Source of the DNA: Streptomyces sp. L-9-10
GTDB lineage: Bacteria; Actinomycetota; Actinomycetes; Streptomycetales; Streptomycetaceae
Length of the DNA: 42,671 bases
NCBI RefSeq assembly: GCF_004151105.1
Contig: NZ_PHRF01000136.1
Coordinates: 1 to 42,671, forward strand
Direction: 5' to 3'
Of this stretch, positions 33,812 through 41,247 are shown one piece after another (position 1 is the first letter of the stretch; the number at the start of each line of letters is the position of its first letter). The notes beneath the pieces are model-generated. The model saw nothing but the letters and a program-made list of their open reading frames with translations, made no database searches and was not told the DNA's origin. The position numbers were made by a program, and so were the translations under genes.

Positions 33812-33963
33812 CACTCCCGGCCACCGCGCGGCGGCCGGAGCTGCACGTATGGCCCCATATGTCCCATCACCACGTCCACCTTGCCGCTCCGCTGGTCGAC
33901 CACCAGGGCCCCGGCATCGGGCGAGACGGTGTGCCCGTCGGTATCAGGGGTGGGGGCCGTCAT
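33812..33963 (-). pseudogene. 5' fragment of a small conserved Streptomyces protein
   Basis: ATG 33961-33963 begins MTAPTPDTDGHTVSPDAGAL, then VVDQRSGKVDVVMGHMGPYV and QLRPPRGGREWD, the N-terminus of a small protein that in Streptomyces typically sits beside XRE-DUF5919 regulators. The frame runs into the integrase remnant (shared bases GGGAGTGGGACGCGCC) and loses similarity. I know no function. Confidence 0.65.
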
Positions 33964-34100
33964 CGTGACCACCCCGGCGAGGCGGTGCGCGACTGGGCGT
34001 TCAGTCGCAGGGCGGGAACACATGGGGTGGTGCTCTTTCGCGCGGTGACGCTCCTCGGCGGCGGGATGCGTGCCCCGGGCGTATCGCTGCCGCAGGGTCG

Positions 34101-34553
34101 GCACCGATCCTCACGCCGGTCACCGGGACGAAGGCCGTCTTCCTCCACGAGGCGTACCCGCGGCTGAACGAACTCCTCACCGAACGCGCCGCCGAAGGCT
34201 GCACCGTCCGCATCGCGATCGGGGACGCCGACAGCGGCAACGTCCAAGCCCGCGGCCGGGAGGAGTGGTTCGGCCACGGCATCGAATCCCGCTGCCGCCT
34301 CGCCCTCATGCACTACAAGCCGCTCGCCGGCACCCCCGGCATCGAAGTCCGCACCCACAGCACCACGCTCTACAACTCCCTCTCCCGCGCCGACGACCAG
34401 CAACTCGTCAACGCCCACGTCTGGGGCGTCAACGCCTACGCCGCCCCCGTATGGCATCTTCGCCGACACCAGGACAGCGGCATGTTCGACACCTACGCCG
34501 AGAGCTTCGACGCGGTGTGGGCGAGGGCGACGCCCGTACGACAGGAAGGCTGA
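34101..34553 (+). pseudogene. C-terminal part of an XRE/DUF5919-type regulator
   Basis: The frame TGTKAVFLHEAYPRLNELL...NVQARGREEWFGHGIESRC...YNSLSRADDQQLVNAHVWG...FDTYAESFDAVWARATP matches the DUF5919 region that normally follows an XRE helix-turn-helix. The N-terminal HTH is absent: upstream DNA belongs to the divergent small gene. The first ATG is at 34308, inside the domain. The stop is two bases before the NUDIX start. Confidence 0.75.
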
Positions 34554-34555
34554 CC

Positions 34556-35026
34556 GTGGCGCGAACCGAGTGCTACGGCGACCCCAGCGCCCCCAAGCCG
34601 AACAGCATGGTCGTCGCGGCCTCAGCCGTCGTCACCGACAACCACGGCCATATCCTCCTCCATCGCCGCCGAGACAATGACCTATGGGCCCTGCCCGGCG
34701 GAGGAATGGACCTCACCGACTCCCTGCCAGGCACGGCCGTCCACGAGGTCAAAGAGGAGACCGGCCTCGACGTGGAGATCACTGGCATGGTCGGCACCTA
34801 CACCGACCCGAAACACATCATCGCCTACGCCGACGGCGAGGTCCGGCGACAGTTCAACGTCTGCTTCACCGCCCGCATCAGCGGCGGCCGGCTGGCAATC
34901 TCCGACGAGTCCACCGAGCTCCGGTTCGTGCCGCCGGACGAGATCGGACAGTTGCCGATGCACCACACCCAACAGCTCAGGCTCCAGCACTTCCTGGAAC
35001 ACCGCGAGAAGCCTTACCTGGGCTGA
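34556..35026 (+). CDS. NUDIX hydrolase
   Basis: The 156-residue protein starts at GTG 34556, two bases after the preceding stop. The Nudix box is GGGMDLTDSLPGTAV then HEVKEETGLDV: the EE pair is kept but the usual REUxEE Arg is His, and the first Glu position is changed, so activity may be reduced or the substrate atypical. Nudix enzymes split nucleoside diphosphate-linked compounds. Partner of the broken XRE-DUF5919 gene; may survive as an intact remnant of the cassette. Confidence 0.85.
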   Translation: MARTECYGDPSAPKPNSMVVAASAVVTDNHGHILLHRRRDNDLWALPGGGMDLTDSLPGTAVHEVKEETGLDVEITGMVGTYTDPKHIIAYADGEVRRQFNVCFTARISGGRLAISDESTELRFVPPDEIGQLPMHHTQQLRLQHFLEHREKPYLG

Positions 35027-35099
35027 ACCGGATGACGGCAACAACTCCGCACAAGCACGGACACCCACGCACGTCACCGGACCAGCAAACCGCGCTTGA

Positions 35100-35524
35100 C
35101 CAGCGAAAAAGCAGGTCGAAGGCTTCGCGCAGCACACGTACTATGCGCTGGCGGGGGCTACACCGGTCCTGGTTCACAACTGCAACCCGTCGGTCGATGA
35201 TGTGTTTGCGCGGGCCGCTGAACTCGGCGACTCCAGTGGTGAATACCTCTATCGAGGTGTCACCAACAATCACTACAAGCTCGCGGAAGCGAGGGCAGGT
35301 GTTACGGAGAGTGTTTTCACATCGTGGTCACCTGACCTGGAGACAGCGCGAGAATTTTCAGAGGAGTTCGGTAGGGGGCTCTGGTTCTCAGGGTTCCGCG
35401 CAGTGCAATCGATCCAAGCCGCATGAGAGTTGCCGGACAGCGAGGACTCGAAGAGCTGGAAGTCCTCATTGAGGGTCGAGTCACGGGCTGCCAGGTGAGC
35501 TGTGAATGGGGGCCATTTAGGTGA
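35100..35524 (+). pseudogene. Orphan Rhs tip: HINT 3' end plus ADP-ribosyltransferase-like toxin, frameshifted
   Basis: After a stop at 35097-35099 the frame reads KKQVEGFAQHTYYALAGATPVLVHN, the end of a HINT domain, then NPSVDDVFARAAELGDSSG and YLYRGVTNNHYKLAEARAG, TSWSPDLETAREFSEEFG: an ART-like order of Arg (YRG), a TSWS strand and downstream acidic motif. In the sequence frame it ends at 35424-35426 with an unrelated tail. Adding one G to the five-G run at 35374-35378 restores ALVLRVPRSAIDPSRMRVAG and GLEELEVLIEG, with stop TGA 35522-35524. GLEELEVLI carries the expected catalytic Glu. There is no start codon or export region, so it is a displaced alternative toxin tip. Confidence 0.8.
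35133..35179. repeat. 47-base duplicate of the HINT 3' end
   Basis: Positions 35133-35179 match 32429-32475 with two mismatches, encoding HTYYALAGATPVLVHN. The duplicate gives a homology that would allow the orphan tip to replace the resident toxin by recombination, deleting the DNA between. Confidence 0.92.
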
Positions 35525-35562
35525 CAGAATCGACGTAGTCGTGTCCGGGAGAGGGGTTTTGA

Positions 35563-36031
35563 GTGTCTGGAACCAGTGCGGGTGATCTGTTTGCGCGCTA
35601 TTGCTTGCCTGGGAACAGGTATAAGAAACTCCTCTCCGGGAGTTTCATGAGGGCTGGCCGTGAGCACGCCCTTGAGTTTGGTGCGGCCTTGTTGGACGAC
35701 GGTCGGCAGGCGTCGGCGAGCGAACTGGAGCAGCTCCTGGTCGGCGACTGGCGGGAGGCTCTTACGGCGTGTTGGCTCATCGGGTTTGCGCAGAGATCTG
35801 AATTTCGAGATGAGCTGCACAGGCTTATCGATGAGGGGAAACCAGCCGTGGTGCCTTGGTGCGCTGCTGCATATCGAGAGGCGTTTGGGCGTACGGCTTT
35901 CGCAAGATCTACTTGCGTCCGAAGGGTTGTGGGATCGATGGTCGGCGGCAGGCTTCCTTGAGGATGCTGATCCTTCCCATTGGGAGAGGGAAGTGGCAGG
36001 CTGGATTGAGCTTGCCGAGAGCCTGGACTGA
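35563..36031 (+). pseudogene. DUF6000-like immunity gene, frameshifted with internal loss
   Basis: The first frame (GTG 35563) reads SGSFMRAGREHALEFGAALL, ASELEQLLVGDWREALTACW and LIGFAQRSEFRDELHRLIDEG; after a shift near 35835-35845 the second reads NQPWCLGALLHIERRLGV and EGLWDRWSAAGF to TGA 36029-36031. Both halves match DUF6000 as I recall it (WRE-A-WLIG-FRD and QPWALGALLHLD), but about 40 residues normally between them are absent. DUF6000 proteins occur as immunity partners of toxins. Position after the ART-like tip fits. Confidence 0.65.
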
Positions 36032-36139
36032 TCACTGGCAGGCTATACCTCTACCAGCTTCTGAAGGGGGTTCACTAAGACCCAGTGCGGTTTAATAGGG
36101 AACGTTGCAACTGCCATGCGCTGCGCGCCGTGCAATTAC

Positions 36140-36175
36140 AGTGGCCCCACCGGATGCATTCCGGTGTGGGCCACT
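36140..36175. terminator. Hairpin before repeat copy 2
   Basis: AGTGGCCC pairs with GGGCCACT, and CACCGGA with TCCGGTG, with one bulged T, around a short loop. It follows the broken immunity gene, in the same order as the 33142-33178 hairpin and repeat copy 1. Confidence 0.8.
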
Positions 36176-36196
36176 GCGGTGTCTGACGGCAGTAGT

Positions 36197-36217
36197 TGAC
36201 GGCAACGTCAGCGGACG
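36197..36217. repeat. 21-base direct repeat, copy 2
   Basis: Identical to 33199-33219. Unlike copy 1 it is not followed by integrase code: beyond 36217 similarity stops. It marks the far end of a 3.0-kb interval. Confidence 0.85.
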
Positions 36218-36437
36218 GTGGATCCGACGTCTAAAGACTCCTCTTCGCCTGCCGGAGGTTCGAGATCGGCCGCTGTGGGGTCCGGTCAGGATGAGGGTCG
36301 GGCCCTGGGGTGGGGCAGGTCGTAGAGTGCGGGGCGGCCGGTCGTGAGGGCCGTCTCGGCGGGGGCGTGTGGGGTTCGGTGTCGCGTGGCCGGTCCGTTG
36401 TTCGGTGTGGGGAATCCAGCTCAGGGGGAGAACGCGC

Positions 36438-37538
36438 GTGGTCAGACGGAGATCTTTGCTGCTCGCTTCCTCGGCGGCCGGGCTCGCGGTGGGGGGCGCC
36501 GCTGTCTATGGCGTGCGGGCCGGGGGCGAGAGTGGCGATGTCGGTGACGGGAGCCTGAGCGGGGGGCTGGGAGCCTCGATGCCGGCGCAGCTGCGGGGTG
36601 TTCTGCCGGGGGGCCGGGTTGTGATGGTCGTGCTGGACCGTGTGCCGGGCGGGGGTGGATCGCGGGGTGCGTTGCGGGAGTTGGTTTCCGGCTTGCGGGC
36701 TGTGGAACGGGCCGGTCTCGTCGTGGGGGTGGGGCTGGGGGCCGGTGCGTTCGAGGCCGGTGGGACGCGGCCTCGTCAGCTCGTCGGCATGCCGCCCTTC
36801 CCCGGCGACCTGCTGGATCCGGCGCGGTCGCACGGTGATGTGCTCGTGCAGGTCGCGGGGGACCGGGCCGGCGACGTGCGGGCTGCGGTCGAGCGGCTGC
36901 TCCCCGCCGTTCCTGGCTGGCGGGAGCGGTGGCGCATCGAAGGGTTCCGGGCCGAGAACCGGGAAGAGGGCGGCCGGGGGCTGGCCCGTAATCCCTTCCA
37001 CTTCACCGAGGGGTTCGGGAATCCGGCCGGCGACCGGGAGACCGCCGATCGCGCCCTCGTACGGGCAGGTCAGGGCGAACCGGACTGGGCCGTGGGCGGG
37101 AGTTATCAGGTCGTACGGATCATCCGGTTCGCGACCGACCTGTGGGACAAGGACTCCGTACCCGAGCAGGAGCGGATCATCGGGCGCCGCCGCGACGGGC
37201 GATGGCTCGACGGGGCGCCCACGGACGAGGAGCCGAACTTCGCGGCCGACCCCAAGGGCCGGCTCACCCCGCTCGACTCGCACGTACGGCTGGCCGCGCC
37301 CGACCGCCGTGAGCCGCCGCCGCTCGTGCGGCGCAGCTACAGCTACGACCGGGGCGACGGCGACACCGGGCTGGTCTTCTCGTGTTTCCAGCGCGATCTG
37401 GCCAGGGGGTTCGAGGCCGTGCAGAAGCGGCTGGAGGGTGAGGCCATGGCCAAGTATCTGCTGACCACCGGTGGTGGCTACTACTTCGTCCCGCCCCCGG
37501 GCGACCACTGGATCGACGCGCTCGTCCAGCCGTACTGA
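36438..37538 (+). CDS. DyP-type peroxidase homologue, Tat-exported, atypical active site
   Basis: GTG 36438 follows GGGGGAG. The 366-residue protein begins VVRRRSLLLASSAAGLAVGG, a Tat-like signal. It aligns with EfeB of this window: PGDLLDPARSHGDVLVQV, DWAVGGSYQVVRIIRF, LDSHVRLAAPDRREP with proximal His about 282, RRSYSYDRG and FSCFQRDLARGFEAVQKRL. At the distal site EfeB has GFKDG; here residues 192-196 are GFGNP, so the catalytic Asp is Asn and Gly is Pro. Peroxidase activity may be low or the protein may only bind heme or a product. It is not in the efe operon. Confidence 0.88.
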   Translation: MVRRRSLLLASSAAGLAVGGAAVYGVRAGGESGDVGDGSLSGGLGASMPAQLRGVLPGGRVVMVVLDRVPGGGGSRGALRELVSGLRAVERAGLVVGVGLGAGAFEAGGTRPRQLVGMPPFPGDLLDPARSHGDVLVQVAGDRAGDVRAAVERLLPAVPGWRERWRIEGFRAENREEGGRGLARNPFHFTEGFGNPAGDRETADRALVRAGQGEPDWAVGGSYQVVRIIRFATDLWDKDSVPEQERIIGRRRDGRWLDGAPTDEEPNFAADPKGRLTPLDSHVRLAAPDRREPPPLVRRSYSYDRGDGDTGLVFSCFQRDLARGFEAVQKRLEGEAMAKYLLTTGGGYYFVPPPGDHWIDALVQPY

Positions 37539-37653
37539 CCGAGCACGTTGACCGAAAGCCATGGACGGCTCTTGGCGGTGCCGTCGGAGTTGCCCCGAAA
37601 GCGACAGGTGTGCCGCAGACGTGGGGCCCACCTCGGTGCACCGAGAGCAACGG

Positions 37654-38229
37654 CTACGTTGCTGATCCGGGGTTCTCGTGCTTGGCGGCGTTGAAGCGCG
37701 CCTTCTTCTGGCGATTCCCGCATGTGTTCATCTCGCACCATTTGCGGGTGCGGCTCTGGCTGGTGTCGAAGAAGGCCGCTTGGCAGGTCGGCGATGCGCA
37801 CAGGGCCAATTTTCCGTCTCGTTCGCCTGTGATGATGCTGATCGCGTCGGCGGCGATGACGCCCAGGGCATCCTCCACGGAGGAAGCCGAGCCGAGTCGC
37901 CATCGCCGATTGCCCTCGGGCGTCAAGACGGCCGCGGCCCGACCTTGAATGCTGTTGTCGTTGATGACCTGGACAGCGGACACAGGGAGAGGGTCCCGGC
38001 GCGCGGCCGCTGTCGCGGCGGCATGAATGGATTCCCTCAGCTCCCAGGCGCGTTCGAGCTGGGCGGTCGTGCAGGACTCCACGGCAAGGCCACTCACCAC
38101 CAGCCAGTCGACCAGTCGGTTCGGCGTGGGGATGCGCTCCACGGCGTCCCCGCGACGCTCCGACAGGGTCCCCGTGAAGCTGGTCGCCAGCACCTTACCG
38201 AGACGGAAGTCAGGGAACCGAGCACTCAT
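37654..38229 (-). CDS. CGNR zinc-finger regulator (ABATE domain)
   Basis: The 191-residue protein has an N-terminal ABATE domain (about 1-135, helices with RLVDWLVVSGLAVES and RAWELRESIHAAA) and a C-terminal CGNR zinc finger: Cys144, Cys149, Cys165 and Cys170-Gly-Asn-Arg, followed by a basic helix. These proteins are putative DNA-binding stress regulators. ATG 38229 lies two bases beyond an operator-like palindrome, and a TAAGGT -10-like element is within that palindrome, so the mRNA is probably nearly leaderless and autorepressed. Divergent from an epoxide hydrolase. Confidence 0.92.
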   Translation of the reverse strand: MSARFPDFRLGKVLATSFTGTLSERRGDAVERIPTPNRLVDWLVVSGLAVESCTTAQLERAWELRESIHAAATAAARRDPLPVSAVQVINDNSIQGRAAAVLTPEGNRRWRLGSASSVEDALGVIAADAISIITGERDGKLALCASPTCQAAFFDTSQSRTRKWCEMNTCGNRQKKARFNAAKHENPGSAT

Positions 38230-38231
38230 GG

Positions 38232-38290
38232 AACCACCTTAGCTGGTTGCCCGCCGACAGTGAGACCTGCTAGAACCGTCTTAGCCGGTT
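38232..38290. promoter_or_regulatory. Two matching 17-base operators between CGNR regulator and epoxide hydrolase
   Basis: AACCACCTTAGCTGGTT (38232-38248) and AACCGTCTTAGCCGGTT (38274-38290) share AACCR-N-CTTAGC-YGGTT with inverted AACC/GGTT arms. Centres are 42 bases apart, about four helical turns. One covers the regulator's start region; the other lies upstream of the hydrolase unit. The likely ligand is the CGNR protein. Confidence 0.75.
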
Positions 38291-38333
38291 CCAACACGTT
38301 CCGGGCCGGTTCCACCGATGGCCAGGAGGTCTC

Positions 38334-38426
38334 ATGTCCACGCACTGGTGCGTCACCGACGCCGCGGCCGCCATTGACCGCGGCGTTGTCACCACGTCGG
38401 CTCACCGCGACGGGGGCATCTCATGA
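38334..38426 (+). CDS. 30-codon ORF coupled to epoxide hydrolase
   Basis: ATG 38334 follows AGGAGG by four bases, the strongest ribosome site in this region. The ORF encodes MSTHWCVTDAAAAIDRG and 13 more residues and stops in TGA 38424-38426, sharing ATGA with the hydrolase start. The epoxide hydrolase has no ribosome site of its own, so translation of this small ORF probably drives it. It may be a leader peptide or a real small protein; no family is recognised. Confidence 0.6.
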   Translation: MSTHWCVTDAAAAIDRGVVTTSAHRDGGIS

Positions 38427-39610
38427 ACCGTCGAAGTCGAACCAGCGACGTACACGCATTCGAAGCCCACGCGAGCGACACCGACCTCGACGACCTGCGC
38501 GCGCGACTGGCCGCGGCACGGCTGCCGGAAGTCGAGACGGTCTATCGCGCCGCGCCCGACCCGCGCCGATGGGATCAGGGCGTTCCTCTCGCCGACCTGG
38601 TGGACGTCGTGAACTACTGGCGCACCGGGTACGACTGGCGGTCGTTCGAAACGCGCCTCAACCAGATCGGCCAGTTCCGTACGACCATTGACGATCTGGG
38701 AATCCACTTCCTGCACCGCCGGTCCACCCGCGCGGACGCCACCCCTCTGATCTTGACTCACGGCTGGCCGGGCAGCATTGCCGAGTTCACCCATGTAATA
38801 GACGAACTGGCAGATCCGGAAAACGCGGACGCACCGGCGTTCCACGTCGTCGTCCCGTCGCTGCCAGGCTTTGGTTACAGTGACGCGCCGACCACCACCG
38901 GGTGGGGAATCGAGAAGATCGCGGCCGCGTGGGTGGAGCTGATGGCAAGGCTCGGCTACAGCAAGTTCGTGGCCCACGGCGGCGACTGGGGAGGCGTGAT
39001 CACCACAATCCTCGGCGGCAGGTTCCCGGAGCACGTGCTCGGCATCCACACAACGACCGCGCAGGCACCGCCCGGGTTGACAACGGACGGGCTGACGGCG
39101 GCCGAGCGCGAATGGACCGAGGAAACCCGCGATTTCTGGCGTCACCACGCGGGGTACGCGAAGCAGCAGGCGACCCGACCGCAGACCATCGGGTACTCGC
39201 TCGTCGACTCACCTGTCGGGCTTCTCGCGTGGATCCTCGACAAGTTCGCCGAGTGGACAGATACCGAGGACAGCCCGTTCGAGACGATTTCCAGAGACAG
39301 CGTTCTCGACGACGTCACCCTGTATTGGCTGACGCGGACCGGCGCATCGTCGGCCCGTATTTACTACGAGAGCCACAACTCGCTCGACCCCGAACTACGG
39401 GTCGACGTCCCGTCGGCAATCAGTGTGTATCCCCGCGACATCGAGAAGTGTCCGCGCGCCTGGGCCCAGGAGCGGTACCGACAGATCGTCCGATGGCGGT
39501 CGCCCGAGACCGGGGGACATTTCCCGTCGCTGGAGGTTCCCGAGTATTTCGTCAAGGATCTGCGAGAGGGCCTCGCGGCGGTGCTGGCCGCCGGCGGCAG
39601 TTGGTCTTGA
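38423..39610 (+). CDS. Epoxide hydrolase (EHN domain, α/β-hydrolase)
   Basis: The 395-residue protein has an EHN N-terminal domain (about 1-100, LDDLRARLAAARLP, YDWRSFETRLNQIGQF) and an α/β-hydrolase fold: HGWPGS oxyanion motif at 113-118, nucleophile Asp188 in GGDWGG, catalytic His366 in GGHFPSLE; Tyr of the lid in the 300-315 region (YYES) may activate the epoxide. It opens epoxides to diols in the cytosol, for detoxification or in secondary metabolism. Divergent from the CGNR regulator. Confidence 0.93.
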   Translation: MNRRSRTSDVHAFEAHASDTDLDDLRARLAAARLPEVETVYRAAPDPRRWDQGVPLADLVDVVNYWRTGYDWRSFETRLNQIGQFRTTIDDLGIHFLHRRSTRADATPLILTHGWPGSIAEFTHVIDELADPENADAPAFHVVVPSLPGFGYSDAPTTTGWGIEKIAAAWVELMARLGYSKFVAHGGDWGGVITTILGGRFPEHVLGIHTTTAQAPPGLTTDGLTAAEREWTEETRDFWRHHAGYAKQQATRPQTIGYSLVDSPVGLLAWILDKFAEWTDTEDSPFETISRDSVLDDVTLYWLTRTGASSARIYYESHNSLDPELRVDVPSAISVYPRDIEKCPRAWAQERYRQIVRWRSPETGGHFPSLEVPEYFVKDLREGLAAVLAAGGSWS

Positions 39611-39680
39611 GGCTGCCGACACCGGGAGACACGTCCGCAGACCCTGTCCGGTCGGTCCGGGTGGTCGGCCGGGGTGGTCG

Positions 39681-40490
39681 CTACTGGCCGGCCGGGCCGC
39701 AGATGTATTCGTTCCTCGTGTTCCAGAAGCTGAAGAGATCACGTCCGCAGTAGCTGTCCAGCTCCGAGACCCCCAGCCCGCGCAGGATCGCGTGGATCAG
39801 GTCGAAGAAGGCCGCGTTCACCTGGGGGATGAAGAAGAGCAGGACGAAGACGGCGAGCAGTCCGTACGGGGCGATCGGCTCCACCTGGCGGCGGAATTTG
39901 TAGGACAGCCAGGGCTCGACCACCCCGTACCCGTCCAGGCCCGGGACCGGGAGGAAGTTGAGGATCGCCGCGGTGACCTGGAGCAGCGCGAGGAAGCCGA
40001 GGGCGTAGCGGAAGCCCGTCGGGACACCGGACAGGGCGTCCAGCCAGAAGGGCGCGGTGCAGACGATGGCGAACAGTACGTTCGTCAGCGGCCCGGCCGC
40101 GGAGATCAGGCTGTGCCGCCAGCGGCCCTGGATGCGCCGGCGCTCGATGAAGACCGCGCCGCCCGGCAGACCGATACCGCCAAGGATCACGAAGACCACC
40201 GGCAGCACGACGGACAGCAGCGCGTGCGTGTACTTGAGCGGGTTGAGCGTCAGATAGCCCTTCGCCCCGACCGAGATGTCCCCGCTGTGCAGCGCGGTAC
40301 GGGCGTGCGCGTACTCGTGCAGGCAGAGCGAGACGATCCAGGCGCCGGTGACGAACAGGAAGACGGCGATCCGGATGTTCGCCGCGAAATCCGTCCACAC
40401 GGCCCAGCCCGCGACGGCCGTGACAGCGGCGATCCCCAGGAAGACGGGGGAGATCCGCCGGTCGCCGCGGCGGGAGGAGGCGGTGGTCAT
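39681..40490 (-). CDS. Site-2 protease (M50) family membrane metalloprotease
   Basis: The 269-residue protein has about six membrane segments, zinc motif HEYAHA at residues 58-63 and the second motif NFLPVPGLDGYG, near residue 180, whose Asp completes the metal site. GAGGAG lies eight bases before ATG 40490. Stand-alone M50 proteases without PDZ domains cut membrane-bound regulators; no partner is visible here. Confidence 0.93.
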   Translation of the reverse strand: MTTASSRRGDRRISPVFLGIAAVTAVAGWAVWTDFAANIRIAVFLFVTGAWIVSLCLHEYAHARTALHSGDISVGAKGYLTLNPLKYTHALLSVVLPVVFVILGGIGLPGGAVFIERRRIQGRWRHSLISAAGPLTNVLFAIVCTAPFWLDALSGVPTGFRYALGFLALLQVTAAILNFLPVPGLDGYGVVEPWLSYKFRRQVEPIAPYGLLAVFVLLFFIPQVNAAFFDLIHAILRGLGVSELDSYCGRDLFSFWNTRNEYICGPAGQ

Positions 40491-40671
40491 GGGTGGGTCT
40501 CCTCGGGGGCGTGGGACGGCGGTCGGACCGCCCTACCGTAAGCAGCGCGGGACGGTGGTCGGCGTCGCCCGACCGTACAGCTGACAGAACGGGAACGTCC
40601 GGCGCCCCGATAACGTCTCGCCAACGGATCCCGGTTCCGGGAAGGCTGAGCGCATTGCACTGTGGAAGATC

Positions 40672-41205
40672 ATGTACGACAGCCGGCAGATGGAGTGCTG
40701 CGGAGAGCCCTTCTCCGTCGGCGACGAGGTCTCCTGGCCGCTGCTGATGCTGCCCGCGCCCGCCCGGGACGCCTCGGCCTGGCAGGACTGTCTCACCACG
40801 CTGGAGGCACCGGACGGCACGGCCGGGGACGGCACGGCCGGGGACGGTACGACCCTCGTCCGGGGGCCCGGACTCGTCGCGATCTGGACCGGAGAGGACC
40901 GCGTCGGGAAGGGCGCGGAGCTGAGCGGCTATCTCTCGGTGGAGCGGCACGGCGGGACGGTCCCCGGCATCTCCGGCGTCTCGCTCAGCGCCGGTACGGT
41001 CAGCTCCCTTCACGTCGTCACCCAGGGGTACGCCGTGGACCGCACCGGATCAGGGGCGTACGAGGCGGTGCCGGACGAGCGGTGGCTGCGCCCGGTCACC
41101 ACCTGCCCCAAGTGGTTCAGCACGCTCGCCCAGCCGCCCGCGCCCCGTCGCGAGGACTATCGGCGCCTGGCGACCGGCGTGCTGGTCGGACTCACGACCG
41201 GATAG
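40672..41205 (+). CDS. DUF6578 family protein
   Basis: The 177-residue protein reads MYDSRQMECCGEPFSVGDEV then SWPLLML, the DUF6578 start. Homologues begin with about six more residues (M-LWKV-Y); here the same frame reads ATT-GCA-CTG-TGG-AAG-ATC before ATG 40672, with GGAAGG eight bases before the ATT (40654). So the true start may be ATT, or the family start was lost. GDGTAGDGTAGDGT is a short internal tandem repeat. Function is unknown. Confidence 0.8.
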   Translation: MYDSRQMECCGEPFSVGDEVSWPLLMLPAPARDASAWQDCLTTLEAPDGTAGDGTAGDGTTLVRGPGLVAIWTGEDRVGKGAELSGYLSVERHGGTVPGISGVSLSAGTVSSLHVVTQGYAVDRTGSGAYEAVPDERWLRPVTTCPKWFSTLAQPPAPRREDYRRLATGVLVGLTTG

Positions 41206-41247
41206 GCCGGGGCGGCCTTCCCGACGGCCTTCACGGACAATGGGCGG

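Larger units (their letters stand above)
36032..36437. other. Intergenic region with hairpin and repeat copy 2
   Basis: No gene is visible in these 406 bases. They hold the 36140-36175 hairpin, the second 21-base repeat (36197-36217) and, from about 36240, G/T-rich DNA that forms the leader of the downstream peroxidase gene. A frame on the minus strand is open but has no recognisable protein. Confidence 0.6.

Noticed and set aside
36245..36275. tRNA-like GGTTCGAGATC near the second 21-base repeat
   Set aside because: It resembles a T-loop, but the flanking bases do not form the five-base-pair T stem and no acceptor stem is present, so it is not a tRNA fragment or attachment site.
36231..37631. 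466-codon minus-strand ORF opposite the DyP-like gene
   Set aside because: Antisense frame; the plus-strand gene has family motifs and a ribosome site.
37632..37645. Palindrome CTCGGTGCACCGAG between convergent genes
   Set aside because: It has no loop and no associated gene start, so it is neither a convincing terminator nor an operator.
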